The notes: generated by a model not told the origin, from the letters alone. 64,000 nucleotides of DNA from Semisulcospira habei (GCA_036245525.1 BTPG01000003.1:163231696-163295695); one strand, 5' to 3'. Shown: positions 53,548 through 64,000, counted from the stretch's first letter. Numbers and translations: made by a program.

Positions 53548-54148
53548 TAGCCATCACAGACGCTCTACTCAACCACAAGTCAGTCTCTATATATCGAGCA
53601 CCGGTATGTCGTGAAATCGGACTTACCGCGGACAGGTCTGAACTCCCAAGTATAGATAGATACCTGGTGAGCAAGAATTGCACGAGGAAACCCCAGCCAT
53701 GGCCTCTCGCGCGCGAGTCAAATAAGGCTGAAGATTCACTTTTTTCCCTGCTTAAAATACAAAAAGAAATCTCCACAAGCCCACGTATTTTACATACACT
53801 TTAAAAAGATTCTCCACAGGCCCACCGCCGCATATTCAGCATACCTCTAGCGTGAATAATGCGGTTTGATTTCCTGGCTCTGGCACTGAGGTACCGCGAT
53901 ATACTGGTTCTGACAGTGGTCTTTTGAGTGATCACGCAACGCATGGTGCCGCCAGCCGGCCATGGCCATGGGTATTTGTTTTGACTGCACATTGCGTCAA
54001 TGTTATAAGATAGTTTTGATCTTTTTCAAAGCCGCATCTCCAGACAACCTATCACCAGAGACAAATATCATGATCAGTTCCATGCTACACAGACTTGTTG
54101 ATAAAACCTTTTTTCAAATCACCTTTTTTTCATTGCCGAGAAGAGGAG
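53548..54148. other. No feature seen
   Basis: Unique-looking sequence. Confidence 0.45.
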
Positions 54149-54246
54149 TTGAGCAGCTTATGTGGTAGAGCGTTTGATTCTCGTCCGAAAGATCGCGGGT
54201 TCGAACCCAGCTTGGTGGGGGTGGGGAGGATCTATCCCTCTTGCAG
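54149..54246 (+). repeat. tRNA-like head joined to half a family B hairpin
   Basis: A box TATGTGGTAGAGCG and B box GGGTTCGAACCC are tRNA-spaced. After GGTGGGGGTGGG the sequence runs into GAGGATCTATCCCTCTTGC, the right half of family B. Confidence 0.65.
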
Positions 54247-54306
54247 GCTATTCTTAATTTTGTGTTCTACTAAATAGAAACACTCTTGCAATGAACGCCT
54301 CCCGCT

Positions 54307-54373
54307 TGCAAAGTTAGATATTCATGAGACTCTAGCAAATTGCGAGGTCTTGTGATGATCGCTGCCTCTTGTT
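54307..54373. repeat. Family B fold-back, worn
   Basis: GCAAAGTTAGATATTCATGA and TTGTGATGATCGCTGCCTCT. Confidence 0.6.
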
Positions 54374-54636
54374 GCCGCATTAAAGTCTGTGTTTGTCGGG
54401 TGCAGGATGCTGTTTGGAGTTTGTGTTTTTAAATCAGTTTCTCTGTCTGGTGCAGCTGTCTGTGAAAATACAGCGATTTCAGAACAAAAGATTCAAAGAC
54501 GTGACCAGATGGACTGCTTGTTTTAACTGCGTTGTTCATACGACTAAAAGGTGTCTTTTGACTCGCCAAATAAACATTGTGTGCGTGCATCGAATAGGCT
54601 TGATTGGGCACGAAGATGAAGGTGTCAAAAGTGCAG

Positions 54637-54849
54637 TTAACCCCTTCTCTGCTAATGGACGCATATTGCATTTTTGAAATAGTAAATACAACGTCAATGA
54701 ACCCCTAGCAGTCAAAAGAACATCAATACGAATTGATCTCAGCAAGAGACATAGATCCTGATGAGGCCCCGCATTCGCGGGGGCTCATGAGGATCTGTGT
54801 CTCTTGCAGTTGGATGATGTTATCATTTTCTCGGCAGTGAATGATTTAA
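54637..54849. mobile_element. Family B element, full length
   Basis: TTAACCCCTTCTCTGCTAAT to CGGCAGTGAATGATTTAA, with the palindrome at 54742-54807 off-centre to the right. It shows that family B has about 210 bp units with TTAA ends. Confidence 0.88.
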
Positions 54850-54892
54850 CTTTTTCATAGCCTGAAAAGACTGAACAACTAGCACCAGCCAA

Positions 54893-54963
54893 AGCTAGAT
54901 GCATAGATCTACATCAGACCCGGCAGTAGCGGGGGGCTGATGTGGCTCTATGTAGCTTGCTGG
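54893..54963. repeat. Family B fold-back, divergent subtype
   Basis: AGATGCATAGATCTACATCA and TGATGTGGCTCTATGTAGC. CATCAG/CTGATG replaces CATGAG/CTCATG in both arms. Confidence 0.82.
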
Positions 54964-55008
54964 CTCTGTTTATACCTGCGTTCAGTCAGGACGATTAACA
55001 AGCGTTCA

Positions 55009-55128
55009 GCTACAGGCACGGGATGTTCGCTGCTTTTAAGTCGATAACCTCTGTAACACGGGAAGTAGGAAATAACATACGTGTCATAGAGATTATCGAC
55101 CACACAGCGACAATTCCATGCCTGTAGC
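55009..55128. repeat. 120 bp fold-back, no second copy seen
   Basis: GCTACAGGCACGGGATGTTC and its partner ending CATGCCTGTAGC. GTCGATAACCTCTGTAACACG pairs with CGTGTCATAGAGATTATCGAC. Confidence 0.87.
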
Positions 55129-55348
55129 TTCAGTATAGGATGATTTCATTCATAGCAATGCACTGGTAGTGCTGGGGTTAGTGTTTTATTTGACAGTTTT
55201 TAAAAAAAAAATCTGTCACATTGGATCTTGCCTTGACGGGCTACATCTATACCAGGCATACCTCTTTTGCCAGCCAACGACAAATCTTTTCATTGTTGTG
55301 ACAGTGTCGGCCCATTTTCAGTTACTGCCCAGAAAGAGTGAACAAACT

Positions 55349-55414
55349 GCAAGAGGCATAGATCCCCATGAGCCCCCGCATTTGCGGGGGCTCATGGGGA
55401 TCTATGCCTCTTGC
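55349..55414. repeat. Family B fold-back, perfect arms
   Basis: GCAAGAGGCATAGATCCCCA and TGGGGATCTATGCCTCTTGC. Both arms carry the CCCC/GGGG variant. Confidence 0.95.
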
Positions 55415-55589
55415 TGACACTGACCACGTTGATTCCATGTCAGTTGGCGGCTTAGGGCGGGCTGGACGTCAAGGTAAGAAAGATTTCAGAAACACAATCT
55501 GCGACCAATGACAGTACAAGGGTTACACGCTAGTGCTTCGTTTGAAAGGGTTAGTGCGGCCAATAAATACAAACACGGTATCCCCACAA

Positions 55590-55879
55590 ACGAAAAAAAA
55601 AAAAAAAGAAAAAAAAAAAAAAGAAAGAAAAGAAAAGAAAAGAACCATTCCAAATAAACAAAAACAAAAAGAAAAAGAAAAACAAACCGACACAACAAAA
55701 CAAATCAAAACAAATCGAAACAAAACAACAACTCAGAAAGAGATAAAAGCTGGGCGAACAACAACAACAACAACAACAACAATAACGAAAAATGAGAGTC
55801 AGGCAAAATAACAAACCCCCCCCCCCAAAAAAAAAAAAAAAAAAAAAAAAAAATCAAAGAAATGAAAAGGATAAAATGG

Positions 55880-55913
<34 letters not shown>

Positions 55914-55915
55914 AC
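55590..55915. repeat. A-rich low-complexity tract
   Basis: Repeated A runs with AAAG and CAACAA units. Lysine-rich frames here are artefacts. Confidence 0.92.
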
Positions 55916-56089
55916 AGAAAAGAAGAGGAGGAAAAGTAAACAAGATGCAGCCCGGAAGATGCGCTTTACTTGTCTAATCACTCCATCAAATCAGACCCGA
56001 CACTGAGAGTCGACACGGATTTTAAAATAGCATCCCTACTCATTACGTATGCGACCCCATTCTTCTGCATTTCCTCTCTCAACGCCAGC

Positions 56090-56093
<4 letters not shown>

Positions 56094-56149
<56 letters not shown>

Positions 56150-56190
56150 GCGCATTAAATAGGCGCTTTATCCCAATTGAAAATCGGCTC
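56094..56190 (-). mobile_element. (AAT)n plus LINE/SINE 3' tail
   Basis: About 18 AAT units then the reverse complement of a tail with GGCGCTTTGAGCC and AAGCGCC. Confidence 0.5.
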
Positions 56191-56347
56191 AAAGCGCCGC
56201 CGCGAACTGAACCCAACAAGCACCCTCACGTGAATCACGCGCATTCACTCACACACTGTACATAAACACAGAACATTCACGTGGATATATATCTTTTCAT
56301 TCAGTGCGGAAATCGTAATAAGAAGTACAGAACATACAAGTTCAGCG

Positions 56348-56440
56348 ATAAGACCATATTTCAAGGGTAGTGCCTGATTAGTTTGGCGCCTGACAGGCGC
56401 CAAGCTAATCAGGCACTGCCCTTGAGTCATCACGATTGAT
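56348..56440. mobile_element. Family A core
   Basis: AAGGGTAGTGCCTGATTAGT and AGCTAATCAGGCACTGCCCT. CTGATTAG/CTAATCAG is a paired change in both arms. Confidence 0.85.
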
Positions 56441-56723
56441 ATGCCTCCTGACGTTGCTGCTGGAGACGGAAGAGGCATCGGAAAATGGCGTCAGATGAGT
56501 CTCAGTGTTTTGCACGTTTCATCCCTTCGTGTTCGTGAGACGGCAAAATGGGAACTTGGGTTTCTTCAAACAAACCGAGAGCAGTGTTTCAACCCGAACA
56601 GAAACGCCCAAGACACCAACTGAAGATCGGATCAATCTTTCTTTTTTTTCTTTTTTCGGACTTCCCAGCACCATCCCAAAGACATGACAATTTTGCATCT
56701 GCCTTCAACAACAGAAGGAACGG

Positions 56724-56779
56724 ACTGTTCCTACAGGAATCATCGCGACTAAAACTGCTACCGACACGCAAAGAGTTAA
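56724..56779. mobile_element. Family E right half
   Basis: TTCCTACAGGAATCATCGCG to GACACGCAAAGAGTTAA. Confidence 0.75.
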
Positions 56780-57580
56780 TTTCTGTCTGTTTTAAAGAAA
56801 TCTGCTTTTGAATGGCTCGGACGGACACACGCATCTGAGGTCTGCTTAATATATCTACATCGTTTTAGAGCCGATTTAAGATACAATTATTACATAGGGG
56901 AGGAGTCCCGAGTATGAAACAATGAAGCACCTTGCTCCCGCCAAAACAGAATAACTTTTCCAAATTCTGTCTGTGCAGTCGGTAATGTAGAGCTACTTTT
57001 CTGAGCCTTATTTCCGGTACAAGAATGTCAGGCGTGATGAAGACGAAAACACGCCGAGAAAATGTTATTTTTATAGCAATGAATAGCAATCTTCGGACAT
57101 CAGATAACCAGCGGCATTCGTTTGGGGTTCTCTTTTTGTTGTTTTGGAGGTACACATTTTCTGGAGAGGTATCTGGTTCCTATTATGACACACGTATACC
57201 GGAAATTCCTGTGTCAATCACTTTTATCAGTCACACTTCCAGAGGGACTTTTTTGTGGTTTTTTTGTGTTGTAAATTTTAGTTTATCAATGCCACTTAGC
57301 TTAGTATTTATAACGTGAGTCCAGTTCAGTGTGTTAGGCACTGCCTTTGAACTACAATTTTTGTGTTCAGTTTGTCGTCAAGGTTCGCACCATGTACTGA
57401 GTTACAAAAACCGCCGACGAAACATACACATAGTGAAGTTCACTAGCCGGTCATCAGACAGTTTGGCCCCAAATGACCTGACCCCTGACCCCCTCCCCCT
57501 TGACCTCCCGTTATTTTGATGACCTCAGTTTACCCTCGTCTGGCCATAAGCAAAGTTTTTTTGTATTATGAGTATGCGCT
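56780..57580. other. No gene; small family A fragment
   Basis: TTAGGCACTGCCTTTGAACT at about 57330 is the only recognisable repeat piece. Confidence 0.45.
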
Positions 57581-57826
57581 TTAACCCCTTCGTTGCCAGT
57601 GATCGCGAATCATCGCGTAGGAAACGACTAAACACTGACCGTCATTCGCGTGAAAAGCACAGATGTAAATGTGAAAAAACATAGACACCAAGAATGCAGG
57701 AGTGACGTGACAAGAGACACTATAAATCCCCATGAGCCCCCGCGACTGTCGCGGCCGGGGGCTCATGGGCATTTATGTCTCTTGCAGCGGGTTAGGTTCG
57801 CTCTGCTCTGGCAGTGAAAGGGTTAA
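57581..57826. mobile_element. Family B element, full length with clean ends
   Basis: TTAACCCCTTCGTTGCCAG and CTGGCAGTGAAAGGGTTAA are perfect-type inverted ends. The palindrome occupies 57711-57785, with an 8 bp larger loop (CGACTGTCGCGGC). Confidence 0.92.
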
Positions 57827-57865
57827 ACTGCGATGACCTCTCCGTCTGAGGAACAATAATAAAAA

Positions 57866-57890
57866 TCTGCCCTGTGAAGGCAAAGGACAG
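57866..57890. repeat. Family G left end only
   Basis: CCCTGTGAAGGCAAAGGACA. No right end was found nearby. Confidence 0.6.
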
Positions 57891-58418
57891 TATGTGAGCT
57901 ATCACGATTTACCTATGTCGTGCATTTGACGCTTGAAGCGAATGGGATTAGTATAAAATAAGAAGGCTCCTTCGGAGAGCTAAAAGGACGATCGCACTTT
58001 TCAGATATTGCCAGGCATGTGAAAACGAAAGAAACGTACTAGCATGTATCTGTGCCGATCCAAGTCCATGTGTGATCATCTGTACATATACTGTATCAGG
58101 TACCAACATCCATGGTGAACGTGCTGTGTAGGTGATCACTGACCTGGACCAACTGGCCGCGTTGGTGCTGGAAGTCAGAGGGGAGGCGTCAGATAACAAG
58201 GAACATTTGGGCGGTCAAATGGGCCATTAGGGCCTCTCAAAACCATTTCTGTACCGCACGTGGTGGGTATGTGATAACTCCGATTCTACAAGCTCGTTTA
58301 GTCAGCAGGTAAAGCGGCCCTTTTAGCCAGCCTCTTCTATTCCTTCAGGTATGACTTCAGATTGAAGAGTTAATCCGATCTGACTGCTAGAGGTAGTTAG
58401 TCTGACAGCAGAAATATT
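57891..58418. other. No feature seen
   Basis: Unique-looking sequence. Confidence 0.45.
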
Positions 58419-58500
58419 ATAATAATAACACATAGCTTTTATATAGCGCCCTTCCCCACAGACAGCATGCTCCGGGCGCTTTACAACACCTAGAAATAAT
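58419..58500 (-). mobile_element. LINE 3' tail
   Basis: The minus strand reads GTAAAGCGCCCGGAGCATGC, GGGCGCTATATAAAAGC and ATT repeats. Confidence 0.6.
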
Positions 58501-58697
58501 ATTAAAAGGTGGAAAAAATCAGGTTAAGTGAAGATTTGTCAGTTGTTAATGGAATCCTTGTCTGACGAGGCATAGATCCTCTTGAACATCTTTAACTAGA
58601 CAAAGTGCGTCTTGTTAATTGACACCTGGCTGTGTTTGTCTTTATGAATGTAGATGAAGGGTTAGACGAGTCGCAGGTTATAATTGTTTTATTTATT

Positions 58698-58730
<33 letters not shown>

Positions 58731-58935
58731 TTTTTTTTGGGGGGGGGGGGTGAGGAGTATGAATGATGGAGTTTCTGTTGAAAGCCTATAAAATGAGTAT
58801 CATAGATCTATGTGCACACTGCACATAGCTCATACCAGGTTAATTTGTACGGGGACAAGATGTACTTACGTGTACTACAGACAGACGAAATAATCAATCC
58901 AGACCAAAAAGGTGACTGCCAAGCGTGTAATATGC

Positions 58936-59235
58936 AAAGAAGTACCCAACGGAGAAAGAAACACGCTTAGAAAAGACGGGTACAACACAATTTATTAATA
59001 TTTCGGGTAAATACCCTTTGTCAAAATAGACAAACAAACAAACATAGAGATTAGCCGCTACTTATCTTCAATGGCAGAGTTGCCACATTCCTTCTGCCAT
59101 TGAAGATAAGTAGCGGCTAATCTCTATGTTTGTTTGTTTGTCTATTTTGACAAAGGGTATTTACCCGAAATATTAATAAATTGTGTTGTACCCGTCTTTT
59201 CTAAGCGTGTTTCTTTCTCCGTTGGGTACTTCTTT
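58936..59235. mobile_element. Family H element: 300 bp fold-back with perfect 142 bp arms
   Basis: Bases 58936-59077 and 59094-59235 are exact reverse complements with no mismatch or gap. The loop is 16 bases (AGTTGCCACATTCCTT). Ends are AAAGAAGTACCCAAC / GTTGGGTACTTCTTT. Other H copies retain only parts of this arm. Confidence 0.97.
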
Positions 59236-59411
59236 ACAGACAGACGGCGTTTGTGTTCCTCGCACGGTGTATGTTTTGGTCTGCCAGCTGCTGACTTGCG
59301 GTCAGTCGTGTGCATCTGGACTTTGTGAGTGCCTGGTTACCCCTCTCGCTTCCAGAGCCAAAAGGCTTACTTCCAAAATTCGCCTAATTAAGACTAATTA
59401 TATATAACGAG

Positions 59412-59492
59412 GTGGATCGACCATGACAGCTCAAGGTGGTGCCTGACCAGCTCAGTGCCTCTCCAGGTGCCGAGCTGATAAGGCTCTGTCAT
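59412..59492. mobile_element. Family A core, divergent
   Basis: GGATCGACCATGACAGCTCA at the left. The centre CAGCTCAGTGCCTCTCCAGG pairs with GTGCCGAGCTG. Confidence 0.65.
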
Positions 59493-59666
59493 AGCTCCAA
59501 TAGCTTCAAGTTTCAATATTGTAATATTAACCCCTTCACCGCCAGAGAACGCAGATGCGCTTTTAAAATAATTGTAAATTGAAAGTCAAATATATAGGAA
59601 GATGGACACAAAGTGGTTTCAGCAAGAGTCATCACAATAAAATGGAAGACATTACAACAGAATATT

Positions 59667-59770
59667 AAGAAAACACAGGAAAGAAATAAACACGCTTAGA
59701 AAAGAGAATTACAAAACAGTTGTCTTGTAATTATCTTTTCTAAGCATGTTTCTTTCTTTGCTGGGTTATT
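59667..59770. mobile_element. Family H element, short
   Basis: GAAAGAAATAAACACGCTTA then GAAAAGAGAATTACAA pairs with TTGTAATTATCTTTTCTAAG then CATGTTTCTTTC. Confidence 0.85.
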
Positions 59771-59819
59771 ATTTTGATTTCACATGTTTGGTAGTCATCC
59801 TTTTATTTTGGTCTGGACT

Positions 59820-60037
59820 TCAACCCTTATCATTCGGAATACACCAGTGAGTGAACTGAATAAGTTGGACTAAAATAGTTCTAGTTCTAAAACACCTCTA
59901 GGCGCCAAGCCGCTATTCTGGCACCAGCCTTGAACTAAAGCCATTGGTCTATATCCTTATCTGTAAGTACTATAATGCAGCTTGCATATGGCAGTGTACA
60001 AATTTGAAGCTTTTAGCCTCAGTATGCTACGGGTTAA
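59820..60037. mobile_element. Family A element, full length
   Basis: TCAACCCTTATCATTCGG to ATGCTACGGGTTAA. Same subtype as 825 and 35291 but in reverse orientation; the left inner arm is partly lost. Confidence 0.83.
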
Positions 60038-60085
60038 TGAAATTTACAATTTCGTAAACTACATAGATGTTGTGCCATTTTTTCT

Positions 60086-60190
60086 CAGTAGCAAAATGCC
60101 TTCGGGTCCACGACGGCCGCAGTGGGCCCGTGCACAGCCGTGCACGGGCCCACTGCGGCCGTCCTGGGCCCGAGGACCTTTGCTTACTGG
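60086..60190. repeat. Family C fold-back, near perfect
   Basis: GGCCGCAGTGGGCCCGTGCA and TGCACGGGCCCACTGCGGCC around CAGCCG. Outer ends CAGTAGCAAAATGCC / GGACCTTTGCTTACTG. Confidence 0.92.
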
Positions 60191-60612
60191 GTTGCCTCGG
60201 ATTATGAGAGTTTCCATAGTAAATGACTTGAATGAAGTTGGCCAAACTGTTTGATCCACGTCTCGCTGTTGATGCTAGTAGTGAAAGAGTGAGAGAATGC
60301 CGGTGATTAGCGATACCAAGGTGCTGGCAGCGGTCAAGAGGTAAACAGCCACCTCGGGTCATCCGTGCCGCGCCACGCGGCTTGGCCATTTGGTCATCTT
60401 TGATCTGTGGTCATTTTTTTCCTTCTTCTTCTCAAGTCTTTCCTTTTTCTCCATTCCTTCCCTCCCCAATCTCTCCCCTCCATCCCCCCCCCCCCCCCAC
60501 CAGTCGGGTTTTTTTTACCTTCCTACTGAATTGCTACCTACCCGACCCAGCCACCTCTCAACAAAGATTTCACCTCATTCAAGACGTGCTGCATCCGGAT
60601 ACGAGGCACGTG

Positions 60613-60830
60613 TTAACCTTTTCCATCCTGGTACACTATTTCGTGAAATAAATTTGGCTAAGATAGTTCAAGGGTAGTGCCAGAATAGCTTGGCGCCTAC
60701 AGGCGCCAAGCTATTCTGGCACCACCCTTGAACTAAAATGATTGACCTATTTCGTTATTAGTAGAGTATCCTTCTGTTAAAATGCGTAAATGTCAAGAAA
60801 TCAATTCAGCTTCAGGATTCAGTGGGTTAA
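60613..60830. mobile_element. Family A element, clean ends
   Basis: TTAACCTTTTCCATCCTG and CAGGATTCAGTGGGTTAA, with core GGCGCCTACAGGCGCC. Confidence 0.9.
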
Positions 60831-60937
60831 CACAATCAGCCCTAAATAGGTCAATATTCACGAAATTTCCCGGTTGTCTTCTGCAGACTTTATTGCAAGT
60901 GAGGAGAAACATCGACTACGATGGCTCAAGGGTATTG
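60827..60937. mobile_element. Family A left half, sharing TTAA with its neighbour
   Basis: TTAACACAATCAGCCC, TTGTCTTCTGCAGACT and GGCTCAAGGGTATTGGTG. The right half is missing. Confidence 0.7.
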
Positions 60938-60980
60938 GTGTCTAAACTAAACCAGTGTTGACATTGACTGCATAATAATG

Positions 60981-61072
60981 TTAACCTTTTGGCTGTCGGT
61001 AGCGCTTTTTGTCGCGATGATTCCTGTAGTAAACTTTGCGACAAAAAGCGCTACTGACAGCCGAACGGTTCA
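60981..61072. mobile_element. Family E element
   Basis: TTAACCTTTTGGCTGTCGGT and GCTACTGACAGCCGAACGGTT. Stem GTAGCGCTTTTTGTCGC is perfect. Confidence 0.88.
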
Positions 61073-61882
61073 GTTGGTACAGAGATGCCTGCGCATTTAA
61101 ACCCATTTTATCCTTTTCCTTCTTGATTAACTATATCGGGACTGATACGCGTCTTGACATCACGTATCCAGATGGTCCATGTCTCACATGGCTGAAGTGA
61201 ACGAGCACATGATTTACAGGACTGTGTATTTCATCTTGCTTGACTGATGAAGACATCACAAAGATATCTTAGAACGAACGGGTTGGGTGGGTGGGCGGGG
61301 TGGGGGGGGGGGGAAGAGAGAAAGAGAGAGAGAGAGAGAGAGAGGGGCGGGCGGGTGGGGGCAGGGTGGGAGGTGGGGGTAGGGGTTTGTGTGTGTGTGT
61401 GTGTGTGTGGGGGGGGGGGGCTCTTGGTTCAAATACATCATCATGCTGATATCTTGCACTGGTATCTCTCCCGCTGATTTTTCCTTGTCCACGTGACAAA
61501 CTCTGGACACGGGATCTTACTCATTTGTCTTCAACGTACCATCCCGATTTGTGCCTCTTTGGATCCATGTTCTTTTGACGGCTGAGGATCTTCGCGTTAA
61601 AGAAATTTCAGTGATTTTCAAAACGCAATCTGCGTCCATTGTCAGTAATAGCAAATGGCTGACAGTAGAGTTACTACTGATGGTATTGATTTTATCATGA
61701 TATAAAAATATAATGCCCGATGTGATATCATCTTGAAGCTGTGACACAATATTAAACATGCTTTATATGACGATACTAGTATAGGTCCTGCAGACTGCAT
61801 TCAGTTCAAAACAGCTTTTCTTGTTTACAATGTTTCAGCGTTTCATGCCCGCTAGTCTGCGTTATGTTCATTCTGTGATGAG
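61073..61882. other. No gene; (AG)n and G/T-rich runs at 61290-61420
   Basis: Purine runs and a (GT)n segment. No other feature recognised. Confidence 0.6.
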
Positions 61883-62106
61883 GTAACCCCTTCCCTGCAA
61901 ATGGTCGCATATTATTAAAACAATTGTGTGTGTGTGTTATTCATCGCTATTAAAGAGTCTCGATCAGCAGTCCAAGGCCCTTTGAAGCAAGGTGGTTTCA
62001 GCAAGTCATCGATCCTCATGAGCCCCCGCAACTGCGGGGGCTCATGAGGATCTATGCCTCTTGCAGTTTGGTGCTGTTTGCTGTGTGACGGACAGTGAAG
62101 GGTTTG
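61883..62106. mobile_element. Family B element, full length
   Basis: GTAACCCCTTCCCTGCAAAT at the left, GGACAGTGAAGGGTTTGA at the right, palindrome at 62001-62064. It is organised like the 54637 copy. Confidence 0.87.
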
Positions 62107-62292
62107 ATATCTTTATTTAAAAAAAAAAAGCCTGAAATCTTTATGGGACTGATACATTTACGTTTGAGTGCGGAAAGGTCTTGGCGTTCACATGTTACAA
62201 GCAATTTAACACCCATTTTGTGGCCAGGCCTACATTTCTTCCTACCCTCCTGCATCCTTGTGTTTTAGTGTCGTCTCGCTGAGTAATATTTC

Positions 62293-62370
62293 ATCGGACC
62301 GATGTCGTATGCAGTTGGCCCGCACGCGCGCAGGGGACGTGCGCGTGCCAAGAACTTTTACCCACTGGGC
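62293..62370. repeat. Family C fold-back, worn
   Basis: TCGGACCGATGTCG and GCACGCGCGCAGGGGACGTGCGCGTGC remain. Confidence 0.6.
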
Positions 62371-62459
62371 TGAATTCCATAGAGCCAGGCTGGTCGTTAA
62401 CGTGCCGCCCCCTTCCCCCCCCCCCCCCCCCTCGGGTCCTCGTTCAGTGTTTCACAACC

Positions 62460-62669
62460 TTATCCCATTTAGCCCCGACGCCCTACAGCAGCAGATGGAT
62501 CGACCATGACAATTCAAGGGTAGTGCCAGATTAGCTTGGCGCCTGATGGCGCCAAGCTAATCTGGCACTACCCTTGAATTATCATAATGAGACCAACTGG
62601 TATATTACATACTCGTTAGGTAGCACCTCCAAAAGATGGGACATGTGGCCGTGGGGTAAAATGGGTTAA
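62460..62669. mobile_element. Family A element, full length
   Basis: TTATCCCATTTAGCCCCGAC to GTGGGGTAAAATGGGTTAA. AAGGGTAGTGCCAGATTAGC pairs exactly with GCTAATCTGGCACTACCCTT. Confidence 0.9.
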
Positions 62670-62814
62670 TTACCGCCCAACACAACAGCTTTGGGGAGGC
62701 CGTCTCTATAATTGACAGCCCCTGAAACATCAGTCCATCTTTTTCGACTTGGTTCCTAAACACGGCCAGCATAATAACTGCCAAATTGTTGTCACGTCCG
62801 CAAGAGGCATAGTT

Positions 62815-62872
62815 GAACACATAATTGTTCTTTCTAAGCGTGTTTCTTTCTTTGTTGACTTGTCTTTGCATT
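62815..62872 (-). repeat. Family H right-end fragment
   Basis: TTCTAAGCGTGTTTCTTTCT then TTGTTGACTTGTCTTTGCA. It is preceded by a truncated family B arm (GCAAGAGGCATAG). Confidence 0.7.
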
Positions 62873-62955
62873 TTATGCGCTTGGCGATCACTCTTTTGGT
62901 CAAGACTGCATGCGGCCTAAGTTGTGTACAAAAGACCCAAGACATTGCTTTCAGA

Positions 62956-63050
62956 CCCAGTAAGCGAAGACCATCGTGCCCACGACGGCCGCACGGCTGT
63001 GCGCGGGCTTACTGCGGCCTTCGTGGAGCCGAAGACGTTTTGCTGCAGGG
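62956..63050. repeat. Family C fold-back, worn
   Basis: CCCAGTAAGCGAAGACCATC and GACGGCCGCACGGCTGTGCG, right end CGAAGACGTTTTGCTGCAGG. Confidence 0.7.
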
Positions 63051-63335
63051 GGAGTGTCTTCGGTAACTCTTTAAGAAAGAAAACGCCATGCTGGCCAAGT
63101 TTAACTACGTGTTCTCAAAACAGAGAAACTATTCATATTTCTCAGTTGTTCTTGAATGAAACAGCGATCATCTAACATCTTCCAGTGGCGTAGGACGTTT
63201 TTCGGGGGAGGTATAGCCCAACATCAAAATCGAACGACGAGGGAGAGGGGGAGTATCAAGCAAGATGGGACCAATATATACTCTGAACAGGGGCGCTATG
63301 CCCAACATTGAAGTATACATTGCCCCATAATATAA

Positions 63336-63422
63336 TTAATTTTGGCTGTCGGTAGTGTGTTTGGTCGAGGTGATTCCGACAGGAATCACCTCGACCAAAC
63401 ACACTACCGACAGCCAAAGGGC
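63336..63422. mobile_element. Family E element, perfect 37 bp arms
   Basis: TTTGGCTGTCGGTAGTGTGT and ACACACTACCGACAGCCAAA. Both arms carry TGTGTTTGGTCGAGG where other E copies have CGCTTTTTGTCGCG. Left flank TTAA. Confidence 0.95.
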
Positions 63423-63540
63423 GGAGTAGTGTGGTTTCACAGAACATTGATTCTCTACCTTTTTCTGGGTTAGATACAAGAGCAGTTGGACAGCTTGTTT
63501 AGGAGAAGGGTTGGCACAGGTATTATATTATAGTTAGTTA

Positions 63541-63589
63541 ATCACTGGGTGTCGGTATCGCATTTTGTCACGATGATCCCTACAGGCGG
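63541..63589. repeat. Family E left half
   Basis: AATCACTGGGTGTCGGTATC then CACGATGATCCCTACAGG. Confidence 0.65.
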
Positions 63590-64000
63590 GATATAAACAA
63601 GGCCATGAGAAGGTATGGCCCAAGTAAAAAAAAAGAAAAAAAAGAAAAGAGACATGGCCAAAGGATGCTCTGGCAATACAATATAGCCATGCCGTCCCCC
63701 CCACCCCCCCTCGCCCAAGTCGTCATTCCACCTCACCCTCTCTTCTATACGCCACTGTCTGCCGTCTTCACATGCAAATTAAGTCATGCTTTGTGACAAA
63801 CCTCCCCCCCCCCCCCCCCCACAAAAAAAAAAACAACCCCAAAACACCCCCTTCCCTAGCCTTGTCCATTTAACGACATGACTTTCTTTGAGCGAGTAAG
63901 CGAGGAGGCTTTATGGCACTTAGTGATGGAAGAATGTATACAGCGTTAACCCTTTCTAGCAGTGAATGCGGATTTTATTTCTGAGTTTAGTCAATTCAGT
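63590..64000. other. Low-complexity, no gene
   Basis: A runs, C runs and purine-rich stretches. TTAACCCTTTCTAGCAGTGA at about 63947 is a possible left end of another family B element. Confidence 0.6.

Overview
The window looks like intron and intergenic DNA of an animal. It has a spliced ankyrin-repeat gene end, several non-LTR retrotransposons, tRNA-headed SINEs, abundant microsatellites and no prokaryotic gene organisation. The repeat types suggest a lophotrochozoan, most likely a marine mollusc, but that is an inference and I cannot name a species. There is a 10-base assembly gap at 6491-6500 and a single N at 25869.

Host coding sequence is sparse. The only host gene I can support is on the + strand at the left edge: a 33-codon ankyrin-repeat exon (236-334), a 5.4 kb intron, and a terminal exon (5726-5860) that joins in phase and ends in a lysine-rich stretch plus the CaaX-like tetrapeptide CTIL. 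Its upstream exons lie outside the window. Most of the other open frames are retrotransposon remnants or low-complexity artefacts.

Retroelements dominate the middle. A nearly complete two-ORF LINE (LINE-A) occupies about 21.96-25.77 kb, with one frameshift in an A-run. A different LINE family (LINE-Z, with a C-terminal zinc-finger-like motif) is present as three 5'-truncated copies at 7.8, 18.6 and 47.1 kb, each bounded by readable 11-13 bp target-site duplications. The 18.6 kb copy sits inside an older minus-strand LINE (LINE-B), and removing the insert plus one duplication restores the RT reading frame. Further LINE 3' ends lie at 9.7, 15.5, 31.4, 36.0, 38.8, 56.1 and 58.4 kb. Two solo-LTR-like elements in opposite orientation lie at 26.2-27.0 and 28.9-29.6 kb. 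SINEs lie at 37.8 (with a 12 bp duplication), 41.4 and 46.0 kb.

The most striking content is a dense population of fold-back (palindromic) elements, well over 100 in 64 kb. I sort them into families by their stems. A has core AGCTTGGCGCC with arms reading TTCAAGGGTAGTGCC. B has core CTCATGAG and GCAAGAGG ends. C is GC-rich with ends like CCCAATGCGCAAAAGGCC. D is CATCCGGATGCG. E is TTTGGCTGTCGGTAGCGC. F is CACACTGGTTGTCTCCC. G is CCTGTGAAGGCAAAAGA. H is AAAGAAACACGCTTAG. Full-length A, B, D and E copies share the same outer end, TTAACYCWTT...AAWGRGTTAA, which is TTAA plus a short inverted repeat. At 42.9 kb an A element splits a unit of a tandem array, and a neighbouring unit preserves the empty single-TTAA site. 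This fits non-autonomous elements moved by a piggyBac-like transposase; no transposase gene is visible here. Within many copies the two stem arms have changed together, so arms match each other better than they match other copies.

The rest is low-complexity DNA (TG, AG, AT, AAT, CAAA runs, A/C-only tracts) and unique sequence in which I see nothing.
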